Assembly: GCF_018294505.1 (NCBI RefSeq)
Contig: NC_057807.1
Location: forward strand, 171,779,498-171,843,497
Length of the DNA: 64,000 nucleotides
Direction: 5' to 3'
Source: Triticum aestivum
Taxonomy: Eukaryota; Streptophyta; Magnoliopsida; Poales; Poaceae
Positions 22,741 through 34,039 of the stretch are shown piece by piece (the stretch's first letter is position 1; each line of letters begins with the position of its first letter). Below the pieces are notes generated by a model, which did not search any database, was not told where the DNA came from, and worked only from the letters and a program-made list of their open reading frames with translations. A program made the position numbers and the translations under genes.

Positions 22741-23459
22741 ATGGCGTCCCAAATCTCCCTGATCGGCGGTGAGTACAAGGTTAGAACCATCACCGGTGAC
22801 GAGTTCGACGTTATCTACACCCGTACATCCACGACGGTGAAAGGATGCCTTTCTCGCTTCAGACGCATGTTCGAAAACTCACATGATGAGTGGGTCGCTG
22901 GGATAGATGTTGAGTACACCACAGTCGTGGGACGAGAGAAGGATCTAAAGGACCAAGAGAGGAAGAAGCCCACCATGATCCAGGTTTGCGTACATAACGT
23001 TTGGTTGGTCTACCACATATGCCATGCCGACGTTGAGTGCCAGGATTTTAAGAACTTCCTCGAGGACAAAACAGTCAAATTCGTTACTGTAGACTTTAAG
23101 AACGACAAAGAAGTCCTGCGTCGGATAGGCCTCGTTGTAGGCAACCCCTTCGACCTCCAGAAGAATTGGCTGGTGCCCCCTCGTCAGCCCTCAATGCTGA
23201 CCCTGGCAGGAGCCATGGTTCATCCTTCGTACCGCAACTGGAGAAACCTCATTACACGTTTCATCGTCATGCATGGCAGTGGAATGTACTAGATATAGAC
23301 CACATATAGTATGCTGCAATGGATGGCTACCTTTGTTTCAATATTTACAAGGGTTGGATGAAGAGCAACAACCAAGTTGGCGGTTCAAGCAAAGAAGTAT
23401 CGGCCAAGAGGAAGAGGGACAAGGACGAAGTCGAGGACGTGGACGAGGACTCCGAGTAA
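22741..23459 (+). pseudogene. Werner-type 3'-5' exonuclease-like gene (DEDDy), copy 1
   Basis: The frame from ATG 22741 (MASQISLIGGEYKVRTITGD) gives 183 residues and stops at 23290. Motif I is present as D56-x-E58 in AGIDVEYTT. A motif II-like segment is VTVDFKNDKEVLRRIGL. The rest of the domain continues in another frame: a 1-bp deletion near 23240 relative to copy 2 shifts it. Motif III is YAAMD in the segment after 23307, preceded there by an in-frame TAG. The tail is acidic and Lys-rich (KRKRDKDEVEDVDEDSE) and ends at TAA 23457. DEDDy exonucleases degrade nucleic acid ends with two metal ions; the family match rests on the order of the three motifs. It is broken, and an active enzyme is unlikely. 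Confidence 0.75.
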
Positions 23460-23852
23460 GGTGGCAGTGTGGTTGCTCATGGCGGTTCTAAACTTCTAAT
23501 GCAGTGTCTATCGGATTAGTTGCATAGTTTAATTTCAGGTGTGCTTAGTTTAATTTGAGGGGTGTGTTGTGCTGAGCCCCTAGCAGAACTATGTTATGTT
23601 TCTTCTCGTTACTTTAACTCTTCAGTATGTACATACTAGTACTAGTATTTCTTTAATAGAATTTAGCACCCCAATTAAGCACGTACTATCTTTTTTAATA
23701 GTACTATATGCATAATTTGGCGACGAGCGCTCCCTATATGTACCACCTTTTTTAAAATTTCAATTTTTGCTCCATGGCGCAATCCATCGATAGTGGAGTA
23801 CTACTGTACAAAAGTATACATTTTTTAAAAGGCTAGCGTACTGTTCATCACA

Positions 23853-24309
23853 TATATATATAGCCAGTTAAATTCTCAACCTAGAACATGCCATGTAGTA
23901 AACCGATCCGGAGGAAGTATAGTAAAAATGAGGTGATTTTACCCAGCGATCGGCAGGGGAGCATTACCTGTCATGCGGTCCCACGTGTCATGATGTACCA
24001 AGGCGATGCGCGTGTCCCTCTTGAGGTAGAATCAATACTAGTACATCGTTTGAGATGATGTTTAACCGAAGTATGAAATAATGGTTTCTTCGTCCGTCTG
24101 GGAAGGTGCGGCATTGTGATTTGACAAGTCATTGCTCATTACTAACACTGGGTCGGTACGAGTGGGGTGCGTCCCCCTGCTATTCTACATTGTTATTTCG
24201 TGCTTGACATGTCGACCCGGTTGCACATGAGATGACCCCCACATCCTTTGTCAAAATAAACAACACCCCGATCAATGCATTTCACTCTTCCGTGCAATGG
24301 ACGGGCACC
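23853..24309. other. Spacer between duplicated exonuclease units
   Basis: AT-rich sequence without a gene. It contains blocks about a TGTGATTTGAC..CATTACT theme also seen after 21380 and 26388. Confidence 0.5.
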
Positions 24310-24539
24310 TTACTTGCTCCTACAGGTGCTTAAGCTTGCCACATAGGCATAAAGTCTGATGTGGCAAGTTAATCAAGAAGAGAGAGACTAGTTTGGTGAC
24401 CCAAGGAAGACACGGTGCTAAGCGTGTGTACCTAGGTGAAAAGACAATTTTGAGTCTATAGCTAATTAAATGAAGCAAACTTAGCAACACCATTTCATTG
24501 GAAGAGGTCACTCCTTGGCAAATGGAATAAATACTAGTA

Positions 24540-24620
24540 CTCCCTGTGTCCCATAATATAAGAACATTTTTGGCACTACACTAGTGTCAAAAACGTTCTT
24601 ATATTATGGGACGGAGGGAG
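24540..24620. mobile_element. Stowaway MITE (short hairpin, 81 bp), copy in unit 2
   Basis: Inverted repeat from CTCCCTGTGTCCCATAATAT to GGGACGGAGGGAG with TA at 24538-24539 and 24621-24622. It occupies the same place as the MITE in unit 1, so it was present before the duplication. Confidence 0.9.
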
Positions 24621-25110
24621 TACGAAGAAAGAGAAAGAGAGGAGTAAAAAAATACACTTATAGCCAACCTTATAGCCAACCTTGTTGTAGTATGCGTGAC
24701 TAAGTGATCACTATGTATGAAATGCCAACATCAGATAGCCAAGGGAGCGACCGCGCGAGCGACGCGACGGTCGTGGTAGGCGCGACCATGATACGGGCTG
24801 CTGGCAGCCCTTGGATCTGAGATCAAATGGTCGCATGCTAAGTTGCTGAAAATTTGCAGAATAACCCTCCAGGATAGGATATTCACCCATTGGTCTAGAA
24901 TCACACCATGCAACCATTCGATCTCTGATCCAAGGGCTCTAGGAAGCCCGTATCATGGGAGAATGGAAAGCCACTACCCTGCCGTTCGCACGCTGGAAGT
25001 TCGCTCCTACTCATCCCCGCACGTCCTTTAATACTACAGCAGTTCACTCCTAGTCGTCCCGTCCATTCACATTATGGCAGTTCCACTAATTCTAACCTCC
25101 TCCCAAATCC

Positions 25111-25822
25111 ATGGCGTCCCAAATCTCCCCGATCGGCAATGAGTACAAGGTTAGAACCATCACCGGCGATGAGTTCGACGTCATCTACACCCGTTCTTCC
25201 TCGACGGTGAAAGGATGCCTTTCTCGGCATGTTCGAAGACTCACATGATGAGTGGGTCGCCGGGCTAGATGTTGAGTACACCACAGTCGTGGGAAGAGAG
25301 ATGGATCTAAAGGACGAAGATAGGAAGAAGCCCGCCGTGATCCAGGTTTGCGTGCATGACTGATGCTGGGTCTACCACATATGCCATGCCGACGTTGAGT
25401 GCCAGGATTTTAAGGACTTCCTCAAGAGCAACCTAGTCCAATTCGTTACTGTAGACTTTGGTAACGACGAAGAAGTCCTGCGCTGGATAGGCCTCATAGT
25501 AGGAAACACCTTCGACCTCCAAAAGAATCGGCTGGTGTCCTCTCGTAAGCCTTCAATGCTGACCCTGGCAGGAGCCATGGTTCATCATTCATACGATAAA
25601 CTAGAGAAACCTCCATACACGTTTCATCGTCATGCATGGCAGTGGAATGTACTAGATATAGACCACATCTAGTACGCTGCAATGGATGGCTACCTTTGTT
25701 TCAATATCTACAAGGGTGGGATGAAGAGCAACAGCCAAGTTGGCGGTTCAAGCAAAGAAGTATCGGCCAAGAGGAAGAGGGACAAGGACGAAGTCGAGGA
25801 CGTGGACGAGGACTCCGAGTAA
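25111..25822 (+). pseudogene. Werner-type 3'-5' exonuclease-like gene, copy 2
   Basis: Starts at ATG 25111 like copy 1 (MASQISPIGNEYKVRTITGD). An 8-bp deletion near 25225 shifts the frame before motif I. The shifted frame still encodes AGLDVEYTT. TGA follows VCVHD near 25361. Unlike copy 1, the segment leading to motif III is in one frame and shows the aromatic WQWNVLDIDHI block, then TAG 25670-25672 and YAAMDGYLCFNIY. The Lys/Asp/Glu tail ends at TAA 25820. The gene is dead by at least three lesions. The stop before motif III is shared with copy 1. Confidence 0.75.
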
Positions 25823-26338
25823 GGTGGCAGTGTCGTTGCTCATGGTGGTTCTAATGCAGTGTCTACCGGAATAGTTTCAAATTTTAATTTCAGGTGTGCT
25901 TAATTTAATTTGAGGGGTGTGTTGTGCTGAGCCCCCAGCAGAACTATATTATGTTTCTTCTTGTTACTTTAACTCTTCAGTAAGTACATACTAGTATTTC
26001 TTACATTTCATCTTTTAGTTGGTATAGTACTTCCACTCGTTTATTCACATTATATACGTACAATATATATGGCCAACATCATATAGCCAGCAGTTTAGTT
26101 GTCAAAGAATTTTAGGGTGCTTAGTTTTCTCCAAGAATTCCAGGGTGCTTAGTTTTATTTGAGGGGTGGGCTGTGCTGGACACCATTATTGTGACTAGCC
26201 TTTTTAATAGTACTATATGCATAATTTGGCGACGAGCGCTCTCTATATGTACCACCTTTTTTTAATTTCAAATTTTGCTCCATGGCGCAATCCATCGATA
26301 CTACTGCTGTACAAAAGTATACATTTTTTAAAAGGCTA

Positions 26339-26734
26339 GAGGGCGGGGCAGTCTAGCTTGGTCGGTTTCACGAGAGGCGAGGGCCTTTGTGATTTGTCGG
26401 CTCATTACTGCTGGAAGGCGGGGCCTTGTGATTTGACTGCTCGTATAAATGCGCCGATGACCTGATCGAGGAGGAGCAAAGAACTGTGCAGTATACTCAA
26501 GTTTTCCACTGGCGTAGTACTGCAACGGAGGAGCATGAAACACGGCAGCCCAGTGCCATATGGCGACCAAAAATGATCTAATTTGCTAGTCATATCATTG
26601 TTAGCATTCTTATATTCATTCCCTCAAAAAACAAAAGCCATTGTTCTATTCATGCCTCGCAGAGAACGTGACACGTGCGGCGAAACACCCGAAGCAAAAG
26701 ATGGAATACAACAGCAAAAGAAGAAGGAAGATTA
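26339..26734. other. No recognisable gene
   Basis: Short intergenic stretch between the duplicated units and the coiled-coil gene. Confidence 0.5.
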
Positions 26735-27459
26735 TCACCCCAAATGATCTAATTCGCCGCGGAGTCGTAACTGCTTCTTCATCGCCTCCACGACCTCCAT
26801 CTCCTTGCGCGTCTCCTCCGCCATCTTCTTCATTCTGTCCATGACGCGGGATTTCTCGACGCGAGCCTTCATCATCTGTTCCACGGCCGCATTACGTACC
26901 TTGACAGCAGCCGGGTGCTCGATGCGGAGCTTCACCAACTCCTCCTTCTGTTCCATGACGAGGGCCTGCAGCATCTTCATCGAGGAACTACTATTCTCAT
27001 GCAGCTTCTTCCAGCCGGTGTTCTTCTCCTTCAACAGGTCGATCTCGTGGCACAGCTTCGCCTTGTCCTCCTGAAGTCGCAGCATTTCGCCGGTTGCCTT
27101 CTTCTCCGAGGCAATGCTCTTCTTCAGCAGCATCATCAAGCCAGCGGTCAACTCCCCCTGCTGATTGAGCTCAGCGGGCATGTCGTCGAAGCTCTCCTTC
27201 AGCAACTCCGTCAAGCCTTGGATGAACTCCTTCTGCTTATTGAGCTGATCAGGCATGCCGTCGAGGGATAATGACTCCAGCTCCGCCGGCTCGGCATGTT
27301 CGCCTCCGCAGCTAGGGCGCTCCTGGGAGCCATCGCCTGCCCGTGAGAGATCTTTCGAGGTCTCTGCATGGCGGTGAGCCCTCTCTTTTTTTCTGCAGCC
27401 TTGGTTGCCGCTCCCTTGTTACGAGTAGTTCTCGACCTAAAGCTCTGCTCACCGGCCAT
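26735..27459 (-). pseudogene. Coiled-coil protein gene broken by a homopolymer indel
   Basis: The minus-strand start at 27459 (MAGEQSFRSRTTRNKGAATK) opens a basic N-terminus. The frame is lost at a run of seven A (seven T on the plus strand, about 27386-27392). With one more A the reading would pass into ETSKDLSRAGDGSQ and then PDQLNKQKEFIQGLTELLKE, and on to the stop at 26735. The C-terminal 170 residues are a Glu/Lys/Met-rich coiled coil (LRLQEDKAKLCHEIDLLKEK, RKEMEVVEAMKKQLRLRGEL). No catalytic motif was seen and no family name is offered. It could be a recent pseudogene or a sequencing error in a live gene. Confidence 0.6.
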
Positions 27460-28246
27460 GGCAACGACGGACGAAGAAGAAGCACTTATGAGGAGGAAAG
27501 GTAGAGTAATTTTCGGTTAGGTAGTTCCCCTTTTTATAACCAAAGTACTAGCACTAGTAGTACTAATACCTGCATAGTAGGAACACGTCCAGGTTTGGTA
27601 CGTAGTACTAGTAGGTGTGAGCAGGCTTTCGAATGTGATGGGAACAAGGTAAAGATTAATTGATGGTTTTGGTTTCGAGGCCCGAAACGGCTCCCGATGA
27701 GTTTAGTGGAACATAAATTTCAAGTAGACTACACTGCTCAAATGCGTAAATATTATGTTACTGTCAAAAATTGGCACAAAATACGAAGGAGACCAATGGA
27801 AGTACTACTAGCAACCCACGATTTAACTACTCGCATGCGCGCAATGGAGTAATAATGTCTTTCTTCCACCCTCACGTCCACTCAATTTGCATGTGCTATA
27901 TTAATTGACCATCAATGAAGTGAACGACTTTACACGCGTCAAATTATCACATGTGGTGGATCTTGGTACAAAATTGCGTCCGCCCGTGTACCCGCGTGTG
28001 CGTGCGAGGCAATGAGTGCGTGCGTGGCGTGCGTGCACATCTTCATTTCGTGCATGTACCGCCAGTATGGCTCAGGGAGGACGAGTACATTCTTCTGGAA
28101 CCAGCAGCACGTCACTACGATCAATCCATGCAAGGAGGTCGCAACAACGCCTCCACATGTGCCATGTGGCTTCATGAACTGTGAGAGACACACTGTGTAG
28201 CGTGCCATTGGTATTCTAATTTACGTGTTTTGCACATACTCGAAGT
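27460..28246. other. No recognisable gene; possible promoter side of the coiled-coil gene
   Basis: AT-rich with several ACTAGTA motifs. The 27460-27560 part is the likely 5' leader of the minus-strand coiled-coil gene. Frames on both strands near 27950-28200 overlap and show no family resemblance. Confidence 0.45.
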
Positions 28247-28409
28247 ACTAGTAATTTACACGTGCATTGCACGCATCAGATTTTGCAACCAAATTATGAA
28301 TAAATACCACACTATAGCATGTAAGATTTTAGTCATATATGCGTGATGTAGCCCTTCGTTTAATTCTTATAGTTCATCTCATTCAAAATCCAATTAGTTT
28401 TTATAAAAA

Positions 28410-28691
28410 AGCTAAGAACACGTGAATAGGAAAAACATGGGATTATAGTGGAATGTTGTATTGAATCCTACAGGATTGTACGATTGTTTGATTGTGCATA
28501 GAAAAAACGCAGAATTCTTTCAAAGAGGTTTGAGTGGATGAGATGTTTCCTATGAAATCTAGTGCAAATGAATGATATGGAAAAATTCCTATGGTTTACA
28601 ATCCTACGAATCAAACAACCAAGATAGGAAAAATTCCTAATGATTAGAATCCTCCAAAATTCCTTTTTGAGAATCCTTTGAATCAAAGAAG
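28410..28691. mobile_element. Harbinger/Tourist-like MITE inserted in the left TIR arm
   Basis: It interrupts the left arm relative to the uninterrupted right arm, which fixes its limits to a few bases. The right end reads CCTTTGAATCAAAGAAGCCC followed by TTA, and the interior repeats ATTCCTATGGTTTACAATCC-type motifs, as in Tourist elements of grasses. The left terminus is degenerate. Confidence 0.55.
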
Positions 28692-29012
28692 CCCTTAATC
28701 TATTTTATGATTCATGGAATTGTGCATTGTAAAGCATAAAGTAAATACAAATAATGGCAATTCAACTAGAAAAAAAGTTTGGGCAGTTATGATACGGAAG
28801 ATTCTAGAACAAAAGAGAACCACTGTTATTTTGAGGTTTGTGCATTATTCTTAGGTTCAACCATGGAGTCTGCTAGATTGTACATGTGGCAAAATCCGGT
28901 GGGGGGCGAGAAGATGGTGCGAGGGGCCGAGTGGAGGGAGACTATGAAGGAATGCACAAGTGCGAGATCGATATTTAGAGAGAGGGGACGAACACGTGAG
29001 TTGTTGCACGCA

Positions 29013-29197
29013 GTGGCGGAGCCATGAAAAATAAATGAGCTAGGGGGCCAAGCATTGCTAATCCATTAAGAGGAGGGTCAATACATGAAATTAAACCTTT
29101 TTTAGCAGCAATTGTCTAATGATCACATTCATATTAGCCTCGATATATAGTGATGTTAGGGGGGCAGGGCCCTTACTGCCCCCTGTCTTCGCCATTA
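29013..29197. mobile_element. hAT-like MITE, 185 bp
   Basis: Flanked by the exact 8-bp duplication TGCACGCA at 29005-29012 and 29198-29205. The ends are GTGGCGGAGCC and TCTTCGCCATTA, partly complementary. Eight base pairs is the hAT target-site size. Confidence 0.5.
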
Positions 29198-29303
29198 TGC
29201 ACGCATCTGAGAGATGAAGCAGAAGGCATGGATGATGAGAGGGGGACATTGGATATATAATTAATGTGGGTGTATTAGCTATTTATGTTAATCCTATATA
29301 GAG

Positions 29304-29366
29304 AGGCATAGATTGATCGATGTGGACGTGGGAGAGGTATAGATTGATCGATGTGGACGTGGGAAA
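29304..29366. repeat. Two-copy tandem repeat, about 30 bp
   Basis: ATAGATTGATCGATGTGGACGTGGGA occurs twice in direct succession inside the long-TIR transposon. Confidence 0.7.
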
Positions 29367-31979
29367 GAGGGTGAGACCTCACTAGACATATCGATTGATC
29401 GGTTTGTGTGCAAAAATATGAAAGACCTAGCTATATACACGCATACATAGAGGAACATCAATCATTGCGCATGCACGCGTGAGAGATAAAGAATGTCTGG
29501 TATGAGGGAGAGGGGGGTGTGTGTGGGTGTGTGCCTTCATGGGAGACCGACCTGAAGAAAAAGATTGCATACGTGCGATAGATAATGCCGACTGGTAGTG
29601 TGTGTGCATGCATGCACGAGAGAAAGTTAGTGGTACAATTATAAAGAGAAGACTACTGTGTGGGTGTAAAAGAATAGAAGAGGTCATAATCAATGTAAAG
29701 TTGAATTCAAATATTTGAATAAGAGATTCTGATGTTTGAAACCCATGCATGCATGAATATAACGGGGATCTGCACGGTGTGCTTTGGAAACGAGCATGTT
29801 GTAATGTATACACATTGAACAAGGTCAGACTGATTTGAATTTGAGATACCGATGGCAGACATCATTTGCCCATGTCGCATCCGTGCATGTAATTGGAGAT
29901 GATGGGCGGCTTTCGCATCACATATCTATATCTATACCCCTACATATATATTATATATTATATATTTTTTTATATTGTGAGCAGGTAACTTTAACTTTGA
30001 AAGATGGTCGTTGGATGAGGCGAATCCGAAGGTCCAAAGATGGAAAATTTGAGCACTATTGGCCGTTGGATATCATCTAGATTCCACCAGATTTCGCCAC
30101 ATGTATAATCTAGAAGACTCCATGGTTGAACCTAAGCATAATGCACAAACATCAAAACACAAGCACTTCTTATTTGTTCTAGAATCTTCCGTATCATAAT
30201 TGCCCAAATGTTTTTCTACATGATTTGCCATTATTTGTTTTTACTTTATGTCTTACAACGCACAATTCCATGAATCTTAAAATAGATTAGCTTTCTTATA
30301 AAAACTAGATGATTTTGAATGAAATGAACTATAAGAATTAAACGAACATCTACATCATGCATATATGACTCAAAGCTTGCATGCTATAATGTGGTATTTA
30401 TTCATAATTTGGTTGCCAAATCTCATGCGTGCAATACACGTGTACCTTACTCTAGTCTAAATGGTGTTTGTGTGTGTGTTGTGCATGTTGAGATGCAAAT
30501 TGTCTTTTTTGGGGTACACGTTAAGCTTGTTCTTCCGAAATTTCAAGCCGCGCCTTGTTATGCCGAAAATTGAAGCTAGCGTCTCTGTCTATCGTGCTGC
30601 GAAACTCCCGCCTCTTCAAGCCGCGCCTTGTTAGCCCAAAATATTTAAGATATATCTTTGTCTCATTGTGCTCCGACAACTCCCTCCATCTCAACCCGCG
30701 CCCTGCTATTCCGAAAATACAACGCGCGCGAAAACTCCCACCTCCTGTGAAATCCCGACACGCAAAATGCCCGTGGTACCCCTGAACCGAAAGAATCGCC
30801 TCCAATCGGTGGGGGGTACTTTCGTAACTTACCCCACATTTCGGACAAGCGCGTCTCTAAGCCATGGTTCCCCACTGCCATCCCATCCGCCCACCCATTC
30901 GTACACCGAGGCCGCGAAAACCCGCGACAAAACCCCACACCCTACTCCGTCTTCCACCCAGCCGGAGCTTCTTCCCCGACGACATTGTCCACAGCAACAC
31001 CTCGACGTCCCTCATCCATCGTACCGGATGGGGATCCGTCCTCGATCTCATCGTCCCGCCGGTTCAGCCACCCCGTCCTCCACCTCCAAGGAGCTGCCCC
31101 GACGTTCCCCTCGTCTTTCGCGCCACCTCCATTCCCACACTATCGTCTTCACCTGCACCACGGAAAGAGCATCATCATCACCATTTCCTCGGATGAAGCT
31201 GCGGCCTAATCGGCGCCACCAAAGAGGTTGTACACTAATCGCCGCATTTTCTTCTTGATTCGATCTCACGGAGCTGCCGGCGCTCGGTCCCGAGCCGACA
31301 GGGTGCGGCTCCATCCACGGCGGCATCGCCGGCCACTTCCTCCATGGCATCGCTCCCTCGGCGGCGACGTCCACATCAGTAGGAGCTGCTTCTGCTTTAG
31401 CTCTCGCTCACGCTGCAGCTTTGCTCTTGCACTCGGTCCCCTGCTTGGTCTGCTCTTGCTATTGCTCTTGCTCGCGCTGTTGCTCTCGCTCTTGCTCTTG
31501 CTTGCGATGCTGCTCCGATTTGGCTACACTTCAGTGGACTGATCGACTTTTGGGTCAGTCGATTTCCAAGGGCTGGGCTCGCCGGGCTGAAGGAAGAACC
31601 AGCCGCAGCGGGGAGGGCGGCTCGCCGGAGAGGTACCCCACTATCTATCTTAGGGTTCAGGATGGGGGCGGTGGTCGCCGGCGGTGGCAGGGCGTTGGCG
31701 GGGCGGTGGCGTGGGGATTGCCGGAGAAAAAGCTCGGCACGGGGGGGCCTAGAGGGATGGCTAGGGCGGCAGCGGACCGGTGGTGGGGAGTGTTTTCGGG
31801 GCGGGCGGGGCGGCACACAGCCGGCCGCAGGCGGCGGGGGGCTGCTGTTTGGCCGGTGGTGGCTGGCGGCTCAGGGGGGGTGGAGGTTGAAGATGAACCG
31901 CAGGCCCTTGATTTCGTATCCAACAGCTGCAAAATCGACTGACGTGTAGCCTCACCTTGCTAGTGCGTTCAATCTCGAC

Positions 31980-32070
31980 AACAAAATTCAGTTTCGACAG
32001 CAAAATTCAGTTTCGACTGTTAGGTTCAGTTTCGACAGTTAAGTTCAGTTTCGATAGTTAAGTTCAGAGA
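31980..32070. repeat. Short tandem repeat, about 17-20 bp units
   Basis: Units of the type AAATTCAGTTTCGACAG and AAGTTCAGTTTCGACAG occur about five times in a likely intron or leader of the CACTA1-associated gene. Confidence 0.7.
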
Positions 32071-34039
32071 TCAGCGGCTGATGTATTTTACATCTAGCTC
32101 TTTGTGGTTATGTATTTTATGTCATGTATTAGAGATGCTATTAGAATTCCACTCAGGTTAACGTTGTTCGTTGTCTCTCTTGTCCTGCTTCAGCCTCGGC
32201 GTCGTACAACTCACCGGAGCTGCTCCAACGACGAAACCCTCCACAGCGGAGCAGTACCTCGGGCTCCATCTCCAGACGCCTAAGATCTTCTTCCCCTCCT
32301 CCGACAGCAAAGTTAGCCGGAGCATCCTCACCGGCCGACCCTATCACGCTGAGATCGACATGGCTTCGCCAAAGAGGTACCTCACTGCTTCTATTACATA
32401 CACTTGTTGCATCTCTTTTTTACTCTACATGTTATATATATTGTCCACTGAGCACTCTTAGTAATGGGAAATACGATTATTTTTTCCTACTATATGACAA
32501 GCAGTGAGGTACCAGGCAACTTAGCTATCCGTGATGGACTCTCTTGAAAGCCATCATTATTTATCTCTGCGCATTTGAGCTGTGCATTTGTCGATGGGCC
32601 TGGGAGTTGAGCTAGTATGGCAGTGGCCTGGGTCCAAAGTAATAGAAGTAGCACAAAAACATTTTTTTAGTGTAGGATTTTCCTTGCTCAAGCCTGCCTA
32701 CTAGAATCGCCAGTGCTTGAAAGGAAAAGTGAATGAAAAACATAGGAATTGGAAAGTTTCCTATGGTACTATTTTTCATGAATTTGGTGCAAAGGAATGG
32801 AGCCAAGGAAAATTGTAGGATTTGTTCCTTTAGTGTCTCCTTGAAAGAAAAACCGCAGGAATTCTAATTTCCACTTCTCCTCCTTTTCATATTCCTATTC
32901 ATCAAGCACAAGACTAAGAGATAGTAGCATAATAGCATTATAACCGTACATTTTCTTGTGGTTTGACTTAATCTCACCATGCTTTTTTGCATCCTGTGAT
33001 CTTCCAATTGTTGTGAATCAAACACCCAGATTGGCAGAAATCCTATGTTTTTAAATTCTCTATTTTGCACGTGCATTCCTATCCTATTCCTGTCTATTTC
33101 CTATCCCTGCATTGTTAGAATCCTCAAATTCAAACAAGCCCTTACTCAATTACTTCTGTTACAGATGTGTGTCAAAGAAAACCTTCTGTGGTTTGTCCTA
33201 CTCCTGCGGCGCTGTGTTCCACCCCAGCTCAGCTGCTCCAACGACGGAAGGGTTCACCACAGCAAGGATCCGCTCTCCAGACTATCTTTCGCCGCCTCAG
33301 ATCTTCTTCCCCGCTGCCAGCAGCCACAACAACTGCATTACCATCATCAACTGAGCAGATGACCTTGAGCACTACACGGGTCCACAAGAGAGGTCGCACT
33401 CTTCCGTGTCTGCTTACTATATGCGTCTCTTAATATGACGACATGCTACATTATCATCGTGTTTACCTATTAGACTCCGAGTCAGGTCCAAACTAATGCT
33501 GAAACTTGAGTTTTTAAATGGTTGTGGGGTACATATTGGGGCAGCAATCAGTACTATCTGTCTACTATCTGGTTAATCTCCGGTGTCTACTATGAGTTTC
33601 ATGTTGGGTGCAAACAAACATTAAAGGAGCCATTATCTGTATTTTTTAACTAAAGCTATTATCTGCCTGCTATCATTGGTTTTGGGTCTATCCACAGTTT
33701 GTTACCATCACTCTGGATTTGTGCATGCACTCCTTACATAATCTCACTATGTTTTATTCCTATGCATGCCAATTATTGTACACAATGTAACTGATCATGT
33801 AGAGCAAAAGAGACGAGCCTGGCATGGCAATAAAATTTCATGCAGACGTCGTTCCATGGTGGGCGCAAAGGCAGCCCCCCCTCCACCCATTTCGGATAGT
33901 AATCAAGAGGAAGATAACTATTCTGAGGGGGATCCAGAAGGAGAAGACCACTCCTATTTACCCCATGAGGTCTTCACTCTAACTTGGCATGCTGATGTTG
34001 GTAATATCATGCATATGGTGCCTTGCATTGCTTACATAA

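Larger units (their letters stand above)
21923..23852. repeat. Tandem duplication unit, copy 1
   Basis: The unit begins TTACTTGCTCCTACAGGTGC and includes a Stowaway MITE, a GC-richer promoter-like stretch, an exonuclease-like gene and a 3' region ending AAAGTATACATTTTTT. It matches 24310-26338 nearly base for base in most parts. Confidence 0.85.
24310..26338. repeat. Tandem duplication unit, copy 2
   Basis: Second copy of the 21923-23852 unit, same order and orientation. It differs by small indels and by about 190 bp of extra sequence near 26004-26195 downstream of the gene. Confidence 0.85.
28247..30452. mobile_element. DNA transposon with long terminal inverted repeats, superfamily unresolved
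   Basis: The left arm (28247-28409 and 28692-28893) is the inverted complement of 30095-30452. Matching blocks include TTGCAACCAAATTATGAATA near 28294 against TATTCATAATTTGGTTGCCA near 30399, and GATACGGAAGATTCTAGAAC near 28782 against GTTCTAGAATCTTCCGTATC near 30177. Arms are about 355 bp and the interior about 1.2 kb. No transposase was seen. Long TIRs suggest a Mutator-like element, but no 9-bp duplication was confirmed. Confidence 0.75.

Noticed and set aside
31397..31949. A 173-residue frame and its antisense partners
   Set aside because: It reads a CTTGCT/GCTCTTGC repeat and GC-rich promoter or intron sequence; no domain.
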